DNA of 64,000 nucleotides, taken from assembly GCA_041390025.1 (NCBI GenBank), contig JAWKQR010000001.1:124001-188000 (forward strand), written 5' to 3'. Every line of letters starts with the position of its first letter. Within the stretch, counting starts at the first letter, position 1. This document shows, in pieces, positions 44,426 to 53,415 of this stretch. Source of the stretch: JBFFMO01 sp041390025 (GTDB lineage: Bacteria; Myxococcota_A; Bradymonadia; Bradymonadales; Bradymonadaceae). The notes beneath the pieces are model-generated. The model did not search any database. It saw only the letters and a program-made list of their open reading frames with translations, and was not told the DNA's origin. The position numbers and the translations under genes are program-made.

Positions 44426-46060
44426 TTACACCTTCGGTCTGGCGAGCCACTGCTGGAGGTACCATCCCGAAAGAACGAACATACCAGCCAAGTGCGGATC
44501 AAACACAATGAATGCAGATTCTTGAGCGAACCATCGTAGAGTGCACCGAGAAATAGCCAGGCACCACCAAGGCGATGCGACGGTCGATGTTGAAATCTGC
44601 ACCGTGAGAAGCCTAAGACCGACTACAGAGATGTCCAGAACGGACAGCGGTTTCAAGACTCAACCAGCCCACGCTTTGTTCCCAATCCTGGCAAAGTACG
44701 AGGTGATTCAATACGCGACTGCCCAGGCGTCGGTTTGCGCTGTGCCAAACAGCCAAAGCCGCATCACCACAAAAAACCATCAAAGTATCGACGCTAAACC
44801 CAGGTAGAGCTTTACGTCGGACGTGTGGGAGCTGGAGCCCGTCGCGACCAAGACCAACTGTGGAACGGGCGAGATCCAATGGCAAAACTAAAGCGCCAGC
44901 CTGTACTGGAAGATATGGATCATCGTCGTAGTTCGATGGGCCTGAATCGCTCAGCTGAGTTTTTCTCGCTGCAACGTCTGTGTTTTTGGCAACGCGCCGC
45001 GCTTAGCTCGCCGTTGTGTCAGTGGTAGGCGAAGAAACGCTTGCGCAGCCCCTGGATTGATCACCGTATGAGCTCGAACTCAACTGCGGTTTCCAAACAA
45101 CCTCTGGAAGCCCGTCTTGAGCCTGGAGTTCCGACACCTCCTCAACCGTGCCGGAGTGGCCCTCCCGTAAAGCTGTACACATCGACTTCATTGTGGCTGC
45201 TGCCGCGGACGGCGTCCCACAGGTCGCGCAAACGTCGCTGTGCCGAGCCTAGGGATGTGCTCTTTGGCCACTCGTCCGTTTCATGCCAACAACGTCCCTT
45301 GAACTCATCTATTGTGCCAAAACGGTCTGCCGGACGCCTAGCCAATGCGCGAAGACAGGCCTGCGCGCTTCGAAGGTAGGTCTTCCGGTAGGTTCGATCT
45401 CGCCCTCGATAGCTCTGGCTAATGCCTGTGAGGGTACTCAGATTGGGAGATCTCCGGTCATGGGCATGGCATACAGCAATAAGGCCGAGCAGAGAAGATA
45501 TCGCAGATGGCTGGCGGAGTTCGAGCGATATCATCTCGGGGGCGGTGCTGGGGTTCCCATGACACTCGTGAGATCACGCACGGTGGGACGCCAGCTTGAA
45601 CATCGTCGCGAAGCGCCACGCAAGCGCCTCAATCAGAGAAGATACACCTCTCCGTACTGCCCACACATGATGTCGGTTATTGATATCAAGGCAGCAAAAC
45701 CCTGGCGACTGTGCGCGAAGCTCACAACGCTTGGGAGACCGCAACCAAGGTGTCCACAACGAATTCGAAATCCCTTGATTTCGCGACGTGTCCGGTCTTG
45801 GAAGGAGAGCTCTCCACGAACTTCATTGCGATATGAGGTTTGTTCTGCGCATCGTGTATTGATTACATGCAATTTGAACAATGTTGATGCTCCAAGCAGG
45901 CTGGCGCTTCTGGAAGAGAGCGGGCACGCTCAACGCGTCTTGCGCCGAGGTAACCGATTTTAGAGCGACCACCCGACTATGCCGGTTTGTGTCGCCAGAT
46001 GTGACAACCCCCATCCCACCCGGCCCGCAAATAATGATCCGGACGAAATGTGGGACGTTC
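44426..46060 (-). pseudogene. Ser/Thr protein kinase gene with C-terminal membrane region, heavily frameshifted
   Basis: Reading on the minus strand, kinase landmarks appear in order but in changing frames. These are the Gly loop GPGGMGVV with VVALKSV (46030-45940), NIVQIACNQYTMRR, AVSQALSFAHSRQ, ITDIMCGQYGEVYLL (matching the D-N-I-M...G-E-V-Y-L-L-D segment), and RALARRPADRFGTIDEF (about 45330). A helical C-terminal region follows, then hydrophobic stretches (LASILWWFFVVMRLWLFG, FVLSGWYLQQWLA). This matches a myxobacterial kinase with a membrane C-terminus. There are at least six frame changes in 1.6 kb. Boundaries are approximate. Confidence 0.55.
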
Positions 46061-46358
46061 GCTCCTCGACTTCGACGAACAATATGGAAGGCCAGGAACC
46101 AACGAAGGGCCTGTAAAGGCGTTCGAGAGAGGCCGGATCGTGAGATCCACGCAGGCTGCGCCACATCGTCACGGTTCCCAATCTTGCCAAAGACGCTGTT
46201 TCCAAAACTTTGTTCCAAAGGATCACCGGCGCTTTTGCGCCAGTCACATTTTTTTCGTCCATTAAGGTCGAGATTAATGTTCCTGCGTTTCGTGCTTGAG
46301 AGGTCTTCCGGTTGGCATGAATTACGTTGGCTAATGCGTTAGCAACGCAGATATCGAT

Positions 46359-47572
46359 GTGAAACGGATAGTGAGCCGGCACGGCTGGCACAATGATGGC
46401 GAATCGACTTCGCTTCGCATGTTGGACGCGTCCCACGCGATCTCCATCTTCGACGTGGACGAGCAACACATTTACCAGCCTCGGATTTCGTTTGTGCCGT
46501 TCGGCGTATCGACCGGAAGACCTCATACGTACGCGCAGTTCGAATTACTTTCGCTGGCATCGACCTGCGGTTTGACCCCATTGAGCGGGTTGCTGATTCC
46601 GGAGCGTAACCGTCTTGGTGCTCAAAGACGGAACCTCAGAGCGCCGACGCCAGATCGACGCGATGGAACCGCATCGCCTCTGAGGCAACACTGGCAGTGT
46701 AGGGCCCCATTGGCGCGGGCATGGCGTGAGCGATCACACGTTGAGGGCGCCACGGGCATTGATGACGCGATGTCCTGGTTCCACTGGTCATCACCGGTCG
46801 TCATTGCCGACATGCCCATTATGTCCGGTCGCCCGCTGGAGCTCCAGGTTCCTGGCCGATGCTTTCTTCACCGAGCGCGGACTGCGAGACCGCGTGACAA
46901 TCACTTACGTCACGCCCTTAGACGGCGCGTTCACGAAACCTACTACGCTCACCTCTTGGTGACCTGCTTATGCCGCACGATCAACGTGGTCAGCACTTTT
47001 CGTGTTGCAGGACGTGGATGGCGAGAAACAATAGATCTGCTCGTACGACGACCAAATGCGAGTACGCGATTTGCTGGTATCCATTCCCCGCACCAAGGCG
47101 CACCCATCATTGAGCGCTCGACTGGCGATGTTGATGGTACTTACAAACGACCGAGCACGTCAGGTCGAGGGACACCCGAACATTTTTGCAAGCAGATGCC
47201 ACGAACTTGCCCACGTCCAAGGCTGGTTCCGTGGCCCACTTCCAATCGGAGGTGCTGGCTGCAAACATTCTCGCTTTTCTGGAGGGGCACCCGTTCACGG
47301 AGACCTTCGATGGCCACGCGAATTGCTTTGTTGAAACTGGGTACAACAAAGCGATGCTGCTCGACTTCAACTACGACACAGAACCCCTTCCGGGGCGATT
47401 CCCATTGCCGAGTCTTGGACCGTTTACGCTGCTTGAAGAGAGCTACGCAAACCATTGGGGGAAGCTAGGATTTCGTTGGGTATACTGGAACAAACTGGTG
47501 CAGGGCGAAGATTTGCCCATGGATCACCGAATGTTGATGGCCGGAAAGTGGAGGAGCCAAAATGTCGCCTGA
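46359..47572 (+). pseudogene. Sulfide:quinone oxidoreductase-like flavoprotein, N-terminal two-thirds frameshifted
   Basis: The gene starts MKRIV at 46359. Frames alternate through AGTMMANRLR-like sequence, ISIFDVDEQHIYQP, RISFVPFGV and YRPEDLI. Then FLADAFFTERGLRDRVTITY and VTPLDGAFTKP occur near 46860-46935. From about 47186 the frame is intact to 47572: DATNLPTSKAGSVAHFQ, AFLEGHPFTETFDGHANCFVE and FPLPSLGPFTLLEESYANHW. These are class landmarks of SQR/FCC flavoproteins, which oxidise sulfide and reduce quinone at the membrane. Its stop overlaps the DUF1641 gene start by 11 bp, so they form an operon. Residue conservation with dense indels suggests either recent decay or assembly error. Confidence 0.7.
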
Positions 47573-48335
47573 ACAAGCGCAACTCGATGAAATCTTGTCT
47601 GAGGTACGCCGCCTGTCTCACCAGGTTGACTATTTGGCGACGCGCCAAAGACGACAAGAGGAACTGCTTGACGAAATGGTGCCCATCGCGCGGCAAGCCA
47701 TGGAGGTGGCGACTGAGCACCTTCAAGCATGGGAGGAGAACGGATACATCGCGTTTGTCCGGGAGTTGTTGGGGACCCCCAAGGAGGTCTTGGAAAACTT
47801 CACGGTGGAAGATGCGCGTCTGCTTCGTGAGAGTATGGTCAATATTCTGAAGGTGACCCGCAGCATGACTCGGCCCAAGATGTTGGTCTTGCTGAATAAT
47901 GTCGCCCACGTCGTGGACCAACCCGCCGAAGATGTCAGTGTGTTTGGTCTCTTGAAGGCCAGCCATGACGCGGATACGCGTCGCGGCGTGGCCACGGCGC
48001 TGGCCTTGTTACGTGAGCTTGGTCGGGGTGTTTCGACGCTCACCGAACGGCGACAGATTGGGTCGGACAAACTCGCTCGCCACCTCGCGTCGACAGGCGT
48101 GGCCGGTCAGCGCAAGCCCGCGCCGGCGGCACAAACGCCCAAGGTATCCCCCCAACACAAACCCGTCGGAGTGGTTATCCCCAAGGCAACCGGCGCTTCA
48201 CCAGTTTCGTTGCCCGGATGGGAACTCGACGCCGAAGGATTCCTCGTGGATTCAGATGCTTGGACCGAGGATTTCGCGCGTCAGATGTCGAGTGCGTTGG
48301 GGTTGGGGGAGCTGACCGAAGCCCATTGGCGATGA
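47562..48335 (+). CDS. DUF1641 protein with the N-terminal half of a DsrC/TusE-like domain
   Basis: A 257-residue protein. Residues about 1-170 are a DUF1641-type helical domain (SHQVDYLATRQRRQEELLDEM, RPKMLVLLNNVAHVVDQPAEDVSVFGLLKA), a family found next to SQR and formate dehydrogenase-type flavoproteins. After a Pro/Ala linker the last ~40 residues read LDAEGFLVDSDAWTEDFARQ and ELTEAHWR, which is the N-terminal half of DsrC/TusE (normally GFL.D...W...A......LT..HW). The rest of that domain is in the next frame, which overlaps by ATGA. The original may thus be a DUF1641-DsrC fusion cut by an indel, or a genuinely split pair. Confidence 0.82.
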   Translation: MSPEQAQLDEILSEVRRLSHQVDYLATRQRRQEELLDEMVPIARQAMEVATEHLQAWEENGYIAFVRELLGTPKEVLENFTVEDARLLRESMVNILKVTRSMTRPKMLVLLNNVAHVVDQPAEDVSVFGLLKASHDADTRRGVATALALLRELGRGVSTLTERRQIGSDKLARHLASTGVAGQRKPAPAAQTPKVSPQHKPVGVVIPKATGASPVSLPGWELDAEGFLVDSDAWTEDFARQMSSALGLGELTEAHWR

Positions 48336-48505
48336 TTCGATTTGCCCGCGCCGAGTATCAGCGCTCTGGCAAGTCCCCCAACATTCGGATGTTGTCCACT
48401 GGGTCGGGCGTATCGACCAAAGAAATCTACGAATTGTTCAAGAAGGCACCCGGCATGGCCGCGGCACGCCTTGCCGGAGTTCCGAAACCTGTCGGATGCA
48501 TTTGA
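48332..48505 (+). CDS. DsrC/TusE-like C-terminal sulfur-carrier domain
   Basis: A 57-residue reading frame starting at the ATGA overlap: IRFARAEYQRSGKSPNIRML, then STKEIYELFKKAPGMAAARL and GVPKPVGCI at the end. This is the C-terminal half of DsrC/TusE, ending in the conserved penultimate Cys that carries persulfide sulfur. The second conserved Cys of DsrC proper, about 11 residues earlier, is not present (KKAPGMAAARLAG has none), so it is TusE/RspA-like with one active Cys. By itself the fragment lacks the N-terminal part, which is encoded at the end of the previous gene. DsrE follows after 7 bp. Confidence 0.78.
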   Translation: MIRFARAEYQRSGKSPNIRMLSTGSGVSTKEIYELFKKAPGMAAARLAGVPKPVGCI

Positions 48506-48512
48506 GGTTACA

Positions 48513-48974
48513 ATGTCAGATCGAAAAGTTGCGATTATCTGTTCGAAGGGCGGCCTTGACGAAGCCTATCCCGCGCTGATCCTCGCCAACGCTGCGCGGA
48601 TGTCTGGGATCGATGCGTTCGTGTTCTTCACCTTCTATGGGCTAGATGTGATTACCGAAAAGCGTGTGGACTCCCTTCACGTGAACATGGTTGGCAACCC
48701 ATCGAGTCCAATGCCAACGATGTTGGCAGGTCTGCCGGGCATGGAGAACATTGCGGCCAAGATGATGCAGAAGCGTATGGACGCTCTTGGCTTGCCCACT
48801 GCACGCGAGATGATTCAAACGTTGCACGATTCTGGAGCGCAGCTTTATGCCTGTCAGCTGGCGATGGAGATGATGGACATCCAACCCACCGATCTGGTTG
48901 AGCAGGTCGAAGGCGTGATCACCGCGGGGGATTTCTATGAGCTTGCCGACGGCGCCCAAATCATCTTCACCTAG
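48513..48974 (+). CDS. DsrE/DsrF-like sulfur-relay protein
   Basis: A 153-residue protein beginning KVAIICSKGGLDEAYPALIL, with AFVFFTFYGLDVI, an extended Met-rich helix region (MPTMLAGLPGMENIAAKMMQKRMD), DSGAQLYACQLAMEMM and DLVEQVEGVITAGDFYE. It fits the DsrE/DsrF/DrsH-like (DsrE2/peroxiredoxin-family) group that passes sulfane sulfur between TusA, rhodanese and DsrC-type carriers. The Cys in YACQLAM is the likely persulfide site. GAGG precedes the ATG at 48513. It closes the SQR-DUF1641-DsrC-DsrE operon. Confidence 0.88.
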   Translation: MSDRKVAIICSKGGLDEAYPALILANAARMSGIDAFVFFTFYGLDVITEKRVDSLHVNMVGNPSSPMPTMLAGLPGMENIAAKMMQKRMDALGLPTAREMIQTLHDSGAQLYACQLAMEMMDIQPTDLVEQVEGVITAGDFYELADGAQIIFT

Positions 48975-49055
48975 GAATCCACCCTCCGCTCGTTTTGTTG
49001 ATCGATCGAAAACCCCGGGTAAATTGTGGGGTCATGTCGTCGTCCAACGAGCCAA

Positions 49056-51698
49056 GTGAAGCTTAAGACCGTCGGAATCATCGCCGCCATTGTTGCTTTT
49101 TTTGCAGTTTTGGCGGCGTTTGCCTTACCCATACTCGTCGAAGACGCGGTTGAGGGGGAGTTGCGTGAGCGCCTCTCTCGTGCGGGTCTGAAGGCCGACT
49201 GGGACGGTTTTTCATCAAGACTGGGTCGCAGCTTTCGTCTCACGCGTGTAAAAATCGATATCCCAGACCGCGGGATCCACGGCGAGATCGATGAGATCCT
49301 GGTGGCGGTCTCGGTGGAAAGTCTGTTGGACAAGAAGGTTTCGATTCGCTCGGTGGATGTTTCCAACGCGGTGTTTCGCGTGGATATCGACGCCGTGGAC
49401 AGCGGCGTGACGTCGGATGCTGCGGCAGGTGTGCCGGCCACGAAGTCCTCCACTCTGCGGCGCTTGTTGGAGTCTCCGCCCGAGATCACCATTTCGGGCG
49501 GCAGTGTTGCCGTCGTTCGTGGGGATGATGAGCTGCTGCTCGCCTCAACAACGAAAAGTCAGGTGGAACTCAGTTGGAACGAATTGTCGCTGAAAGGGGA
49601 CCTTCGGGTTGAGCCAAAAATCCCGTTGGCAGCGAAGGTTGGGGAAAGCATTCGGTCCACCGTCAGCGCCTCGTACGATTTGAAGACCCAGCGCATCCTT
49701 GCATCACTTGTGAGCGAGGAACCAGACCGGCCTCTGGTCTCGTGGGACGTTCAGGGCTTGGGCGCACTGCGCGTTGGGGAACTTGGACTTGTGGCCGACC
49801 TCCAATCGCGGCATGCAGAGATGGCGATCGACCTTCTCTCGGTCAGGGTGGGTCCAGACAAGAGACCTCTGTCAACCTTTGACGCTCCCACCGTACAGGT
49901 TGCCTATCGAGATGGCAGACCAGCGATCACGGCCACAAACGGTCGCGCCGCGATCACACCGTCGCAGAGGGCGCTTATCGGTGAATTGTTTCATCGCCAG
50001 ACGTCCCAACCGACATCGGTCAAGCCGAGGACTGGCGGACGATCTCTCGTCCAAAAGGTCTCCCGGTTGTTGGGACGGACCGATTTCGCGTTCCAAGGAC
50101 TGCGTGTCGACGTCAATCTTGAGGACGAGCACTCCGATGATCTCACTCGATTGACACTCATCGAACGTGTTGACGGGACGGCCAATCTTGGACGTCTCAA
50201 TGCGGTAGGGACCTCCGCCGGCGGGACGTTTCGCGTCGACATGGATACGCTGCCCGGTGAGAGCATCCCGCGCTACCTCTCCGTGGACATCGACAAAGTC
50301 GATCTGGCGAACATTCCGGGGATGCCAAAGGGACGCTCGGAATTGCCGAGTCGAGGTACGAGCGGTCGGGTGGGCGGCGTTCTGTCCGCCTCATTACTGT
50401 GGCAAATGCCCCCAAAAGGTTCAGCGCTTGGACAGCTTTACGACGCCGCCACGGGTTCCTACCACGTGATCTGGGAGAACGGCGTGGTGGACTTGGTCGG
50501 GGTCTCGGATGAACCACTTACAGGCATCAAGTTCTCATCACATGCGGATTTTGTCTGGCGCCCTCAACTTGGCAAGCTCTCGGTACTCAATGGCAAACTT
50601 GACTGGGGACCGGTCGACATCAGCTACAACGGTTATCTTGAGGACTTCCGGATGGACCCGACCTTCTTCGTCCGCGCAGAGATGGCCGAGATTGAGTGTC
50701 AACGGGCCATTCGTAGCCTTCCTGCAGGAATGCTCGGCCCCTACCGAAACATCGAGTTTGAAGGCGAATGGGCGCCTAGCGTGGAGTTCTACCTGCCGAT
50801 CTGGCGCCCAAGGGCTCTGCGCCTAGAGTTTGACGGGTACGAAGACCTCTGTCGGCCCACGGCGTTAAACGTGCCAAAACAAATGCGTCCCGAGACGGTG
50901 CGCGTGCTCGCCAACGCGCCCACGGGACCTCATCGAGCCGTGCAGCCGGATGCGTTTGAGGGTCCAATATTGAGTGACGTCTTTTGGTTGAACCGGCCTT
51001 TCATCAAGCGGGTTGTCGAGGGCGTCAGCAGTGAGGAGGTCGAGGTCAACGTTGGGCCAGGCATGGCATCCTACGTGCCTCTTGAGGCGCTGCCTCCATG
51101 GGTTGGTGGAGCTGCCTACCTGAGCGAAGAGATGATGTTCTATACCGATGCTGGGATTAGTCTGGGGCTCATAAAGAAGGCCTTGCGCCTAAACCTTGAA
51201 AAGGGACGGTTCGTCTATGGAGGCTCGACCGTGACCCAGCAGCTCATCAAGAACCTCTTCCTGACCCGCGACAAGACACTCGCACGGAAGCTGCAGGAGG
51301 CGCTCTTGGCGTGGCGAATCACCAACGAGATCAGCAAAGACCGGGTGTTGGAATTGTATCTCAATTGCATTGAGTTCGGCCCCGACATCTATGGGATTGG
51401 GCCGGCTGCGCGGTACTACTTCCAGAAGGATGCCCGAAATCTCTCCCCGCTCGAGGCCATATTTCTTGCGATGCTCAAGCCCAATCCACTCTACGGTGGC
51501 CGGGTCATCCAGCGACGTAAGACCCCGATGGGGGGATGGTGGTCAAATCGCATGGACGAGATGTTTGGCCGGCTGCTCGAACGAAATCTCATCACCGCGG
51601 CGCAGGTCGAGAGCGAGAAACCCTACGTGCTAGAGTGGGACGCAAACGGACGTTACATCGACCGGAAGAAGTCCATCATCCCTCTTTTGCCCCCGTGA
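49056..51698 (+). CDS. AsmA-like periplasmic protein fused to a GT51 peptidoglycan transglycosylase domain
   Basis: A ~880-residue protein with an N-terminal membrane helix (VGIIAAIVAFFAVLAAFALPIL). A long region (about residues 40-640) of beta-strands resembles AsmA/DUF748-type lipid-transfer-like repeats (LRERLSRAGLKADWDGFSSRLGRS, TFRVDMDTLPGESIPRYLSV). Residues about 670-850 are a glycosyltransferase 51 domain: WVGGAAYLSEEMMFYTDAGI (catalytic Glu region), YGGSTVTQQLIKNLFLTRDKT and RVLELYLNCIEFG. GT51 polymerises lipid II into glycan strands. There is no penicillin-binding transpeptidase domain. GTG at 49056 is a guess; 49026 (GTG) is in frame. The AsmA-GT51 combination is unusual. Confidence 0.82.
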   Translation: MKLKTVGIIAAIVAFFAVLAAFALPILVEDAVEGELRERLSRAGLKADWDGFSSRLGRSFRLTRVKIDIPDRGIHGEIDEILVAVSVESLLDKKVSIRSVDVSNAVFRVDIDAVDSGVTSDAAAGVPATKSSTLRRLLESPPEITISGGSVAVVRGDDELLLASTTKSQVELSWNELSLKGDLRVEPKIPLAAKVGESIRSTVSASYDLKTQRILASLVSEEPDRPLVSWDVQGLGALRVGELGLVADLQSRHAEMAIDLLSVRVGPDKRPLSTFDAPTVQVAYRDGRPAITATNGRAAITPSQRALIGELFHRQTSQPTSVKPRTGGRSLVQKVSRLLGRTDFAFQGLRVDVNLEDEHSDDLTRLTLIERVDGTANLGRLNAVGTSAGGTFRVDMDTLPGESIPRYLSVDIDKVDLANIPGMPKGRSELPSRGTSGRVGGVLSASLLWQMPPKGSALGQLYDAATGSYHVIWENGVVDLVGVSDEPLTGIKFSSHADFVWRPQLGKLSVLNGKLDWGPVDISYNGYLEDFRMDPTFFVRAEMAEIECQRAIRSLPAGMLGPYRNIEFEGEWAPSVEFYLPIWRPRALRLEFDGYEDLCRPTALNVPKQMRPETVRVLANAPTGPHRAVQPDAFEGPILSDVFWLNRPFIKRVVEGVSSEEVEVNVGPGMASYVPLEALPPWVGGAAYLSEEMMFYTDAGISLGLIKKALRLNLEKGRFVYGGSTVTQQLIKNLFLTRDKTLARKLQEALLAWRITNEISKDRVLELYLNCIEFGPDIYGIGPAARYYFQKDARNLSPLEAIFLAMLKPNPLYGGRVIQRRKTPMGGWWSNRMDEMFGRLLERNLITAAQVESEKPYVLEWDANGRYIDRKKSIIPLLPP

Positions 51699-51703
51699 AC
51701 ACC

Positions 51704-52429
51704 ATGCTGCTGATCGCCCATCGTGGAATGAACCGCCTTGCGCTTGAGAACACCATTCCCGCCTTTCAACTTGCGGTGGCTCACGGAATGGACGGGGTTG
51801 AGCTCGATGTTCAGGTCGCTGCCTGCGGGACACCCGTTGTCTTCCACGACCTGACACTTGAGCGGCTCTACGGTGTCAGGGGGGCCGTGAAAGACAAAAC
51901 TGCAGACGAGCTGCACAAGCTCATTCCTATCAACGCTGAGCGCTTTGACGTCGATCCCAATCAAATGGGAATTCCGCGCCTGTCGAGCGTCCTCGAAGGA
52001 CTCCCGGACCGAGACTTTCTGGTCAATGTGGAGATCAAGTCTCCAGGCATCGAATGGAGATCGCCCACAAAGGCCACGGCTGAGGTTTTGAGGCAATATC
52101 GTCACGATGTCATCGTCTCCTCCTTTAATCCTGTCGAGCTCGCCCGAATGTCACGGCTGATGCCTGGGATGCGCCTGGGCTTCCTGTACGACCGGGACGA
52201 GCCGCTGATGCTTCGGACCGGTTGGCCAACACGGCTTCTGACGCTCACAGGGCTATCGGCCCTCCATCCGAACTGGTCTTTGGTCAACCCTTGGTTGATT
52301 GAGTGGGCGCACGACCGGAAATTGGAAGTGAACGTCTGGACGATCCACGACGTCAAGAGAGTCGAGTGGCTGCGGGGCGAGGGCGTCGACGCGATCATCA
52401 CTGATTCGCTGACGAAGGAAGACGTGTGA
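51704..52429 (+). CDS. ugpQ: Glycerophosphodiester phosphodiesterase
   Basis: A ~241-residue TIM-barrel enzyme that hydrolyses glycerophosphodiesters to glycerol-3-phosphate and an alcohol. It opens LLIAHRGMNRLALENTIPAF (His and Arg of the HRG motif, Glu in ENT), followed by GMDGVELDVQ (metal-binding Glu/Asp) and PVVFHDLTLERL (second His). VNVEIKSPG, LGFLYDRDE and VNVWTIHD complete the barrel. No signal peptide, so it is UgpQ-like and cytoplasmic. An upstream GTG (51695) overlaps the preceding stop; the ATG at 51704 is preferred. It overlaps menC by 4 bp (GTGA). The link to menaquinone genes is only positional. Confidence 0.88.
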   Translation: MLLIAHRGMNRLALENTIPAFQLAVAHGMDGVELDVQVAACGTPVVFHDLTLERLYGVRGAVKDKTADELHKLIPINAERFDVDPNQMGIPRLSSVLEGLPDRDFLVNVEIKSPGIEWRSPTKATAEVLRQYRHDVIVSSFNPVELARMSRLMPGMRLGFLYDRDEPLMLRTGWPTRLLTLTGLSALHPNWSLVNPWLIEWAHDRKLEVNVWTIHDVKRVEWLRGEGVDAIITDSLTKEDV

Positions 52430-53415
52430 ATCGAGCCGTGTATGAAGCCGAACTTCGACTCCGACGGCCATTGGTCACGGGATCGAGCGTTTGGCAAACC
52501 CGCCCCACTTTTTTTCTGAAGACTGAGGGTCAGGGGGGCCAACGCTGGTCCGAGGCGGCGCCACTTCAAGGTTGGGGGAGCGAGTCGCTTGATGAGTGCC
52601 GAGACAGTCTTACGCGCTGGGTTCAAAATGGTGAACGGCCATCAACGCCTGCTGCGAGATTTGCGGTAGACATGCTTGATGAGGACTTCCGGTCCGTTCG
52701 GACCGAGGTTCAGTTTACGCTGGGTGCGTTGGGTATCGCCGAGACGGTTTCTGAGATTGGGCTCGCTGTCGAGAGCGGCTTCTCGACCGTGAAACTCAAG
52801 GTAGGTGCCGATTCCGTGACCCGTGATGTGCAGCGCGTGGCTGAGGTCTCCCGGTCATTTCCGGCTGTCCGATTGCGGGTGGATGCCAATGGGGCTTGGT
52901 CGTTTGAGGAAGCAAAGCGGTTCCTCGAGGACTCCCGGTTCTTTTCCATCGACTTGGTGGAGCAACCCGTGGCTCCCGACAAACTCGCCGAGCTCAGAAC
53001 GCTAACCGATCTGCGTATCGCACCCATCGGGGCGGACGAGAGCGCAAACCGCGCGGATTTGCGTGACGTTATGCTTGCACAAAGGATGGTCGATGCTGTG
53101 GTGCTTAAGCCGTCTGTCTTCGGCTCCATCTTTGAGCTCCGAAGCTATGTTGAGGCGGCGGACGACGCCGGCGTTCGTGTCGTGTTCTCGTCAGCGATCG
53201 AGACGAGCATTGGGCGGCGCGCGGTGGGGCACTTGGCGCAGTCACTTGGTGTCAAAGAGCCAAGTGGATTGCACACAGGTCACTGGCTTGAGCGCGACGT
53301 GGCGTGGGGTCGCGTGGAGCGAGGGAACCTGTGTTTTGACGAGCCTCTATTGCCGGCGGCGATGGAAGAATTCCTGAAAGATGCGACGTTGATCACCGAA
53401 GCGGAGAATCCATGA
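52426..53415 (+). CDS. menC: o-Succinylbenzoate synthase
   Basis: A 329-residue enolase-superfamily enzyme that dehydrates SHCHC to o-succinylbenzoate. Motifs in order: SVWQTRPTFFLKTEG and RWSEAAPLQGWGSES at the N-terminus, the lysine motif STVKLKVGAD (KxK), the metal ligands in LRVDANGAW (Asp), DLVEQPV (Glu) and IGADESANR (Asp), the second base in AVVLKPSVFG (Lys), and FSSAIETSIGRRA at the C-terminus. GTG start overlaps the preceding stop; its own stop overlaps menE by 4 bp. Three motif copies lie inside (52682, 52844, 52928). It complements menF-menDH-menA at 22.7-27.4 kb. Confidence 0.92.
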   Translation: MNRAVYEAELRLRRPLVTGSSVWQTRPTFFLKTEGQGGQRWSEAAPLQGWGSESLDECRDSLTRWVQNGERPSTPAARFAVDMLDEDFRSVRTEVQFTLGALGIAETVSEIGLAVESGFSTVKLKVGADSVTRDVQRVAEVSRSFPAVRLRVDANGAWSFEEAKRFLEDSRFFSIDLVEQPVAPDKLAELRTLTDLRIAPIGADESANRADLRDVMLAQRMVDAVVLKPSVFGSIFELRSYVEAADDAGVRVVFSSAIETSIGRRAVGHLAQSLGVKEPSGLHTGHWLERDVAWGRVERGNLCFDEPLLPAAMEEFLKDATLITEAENP

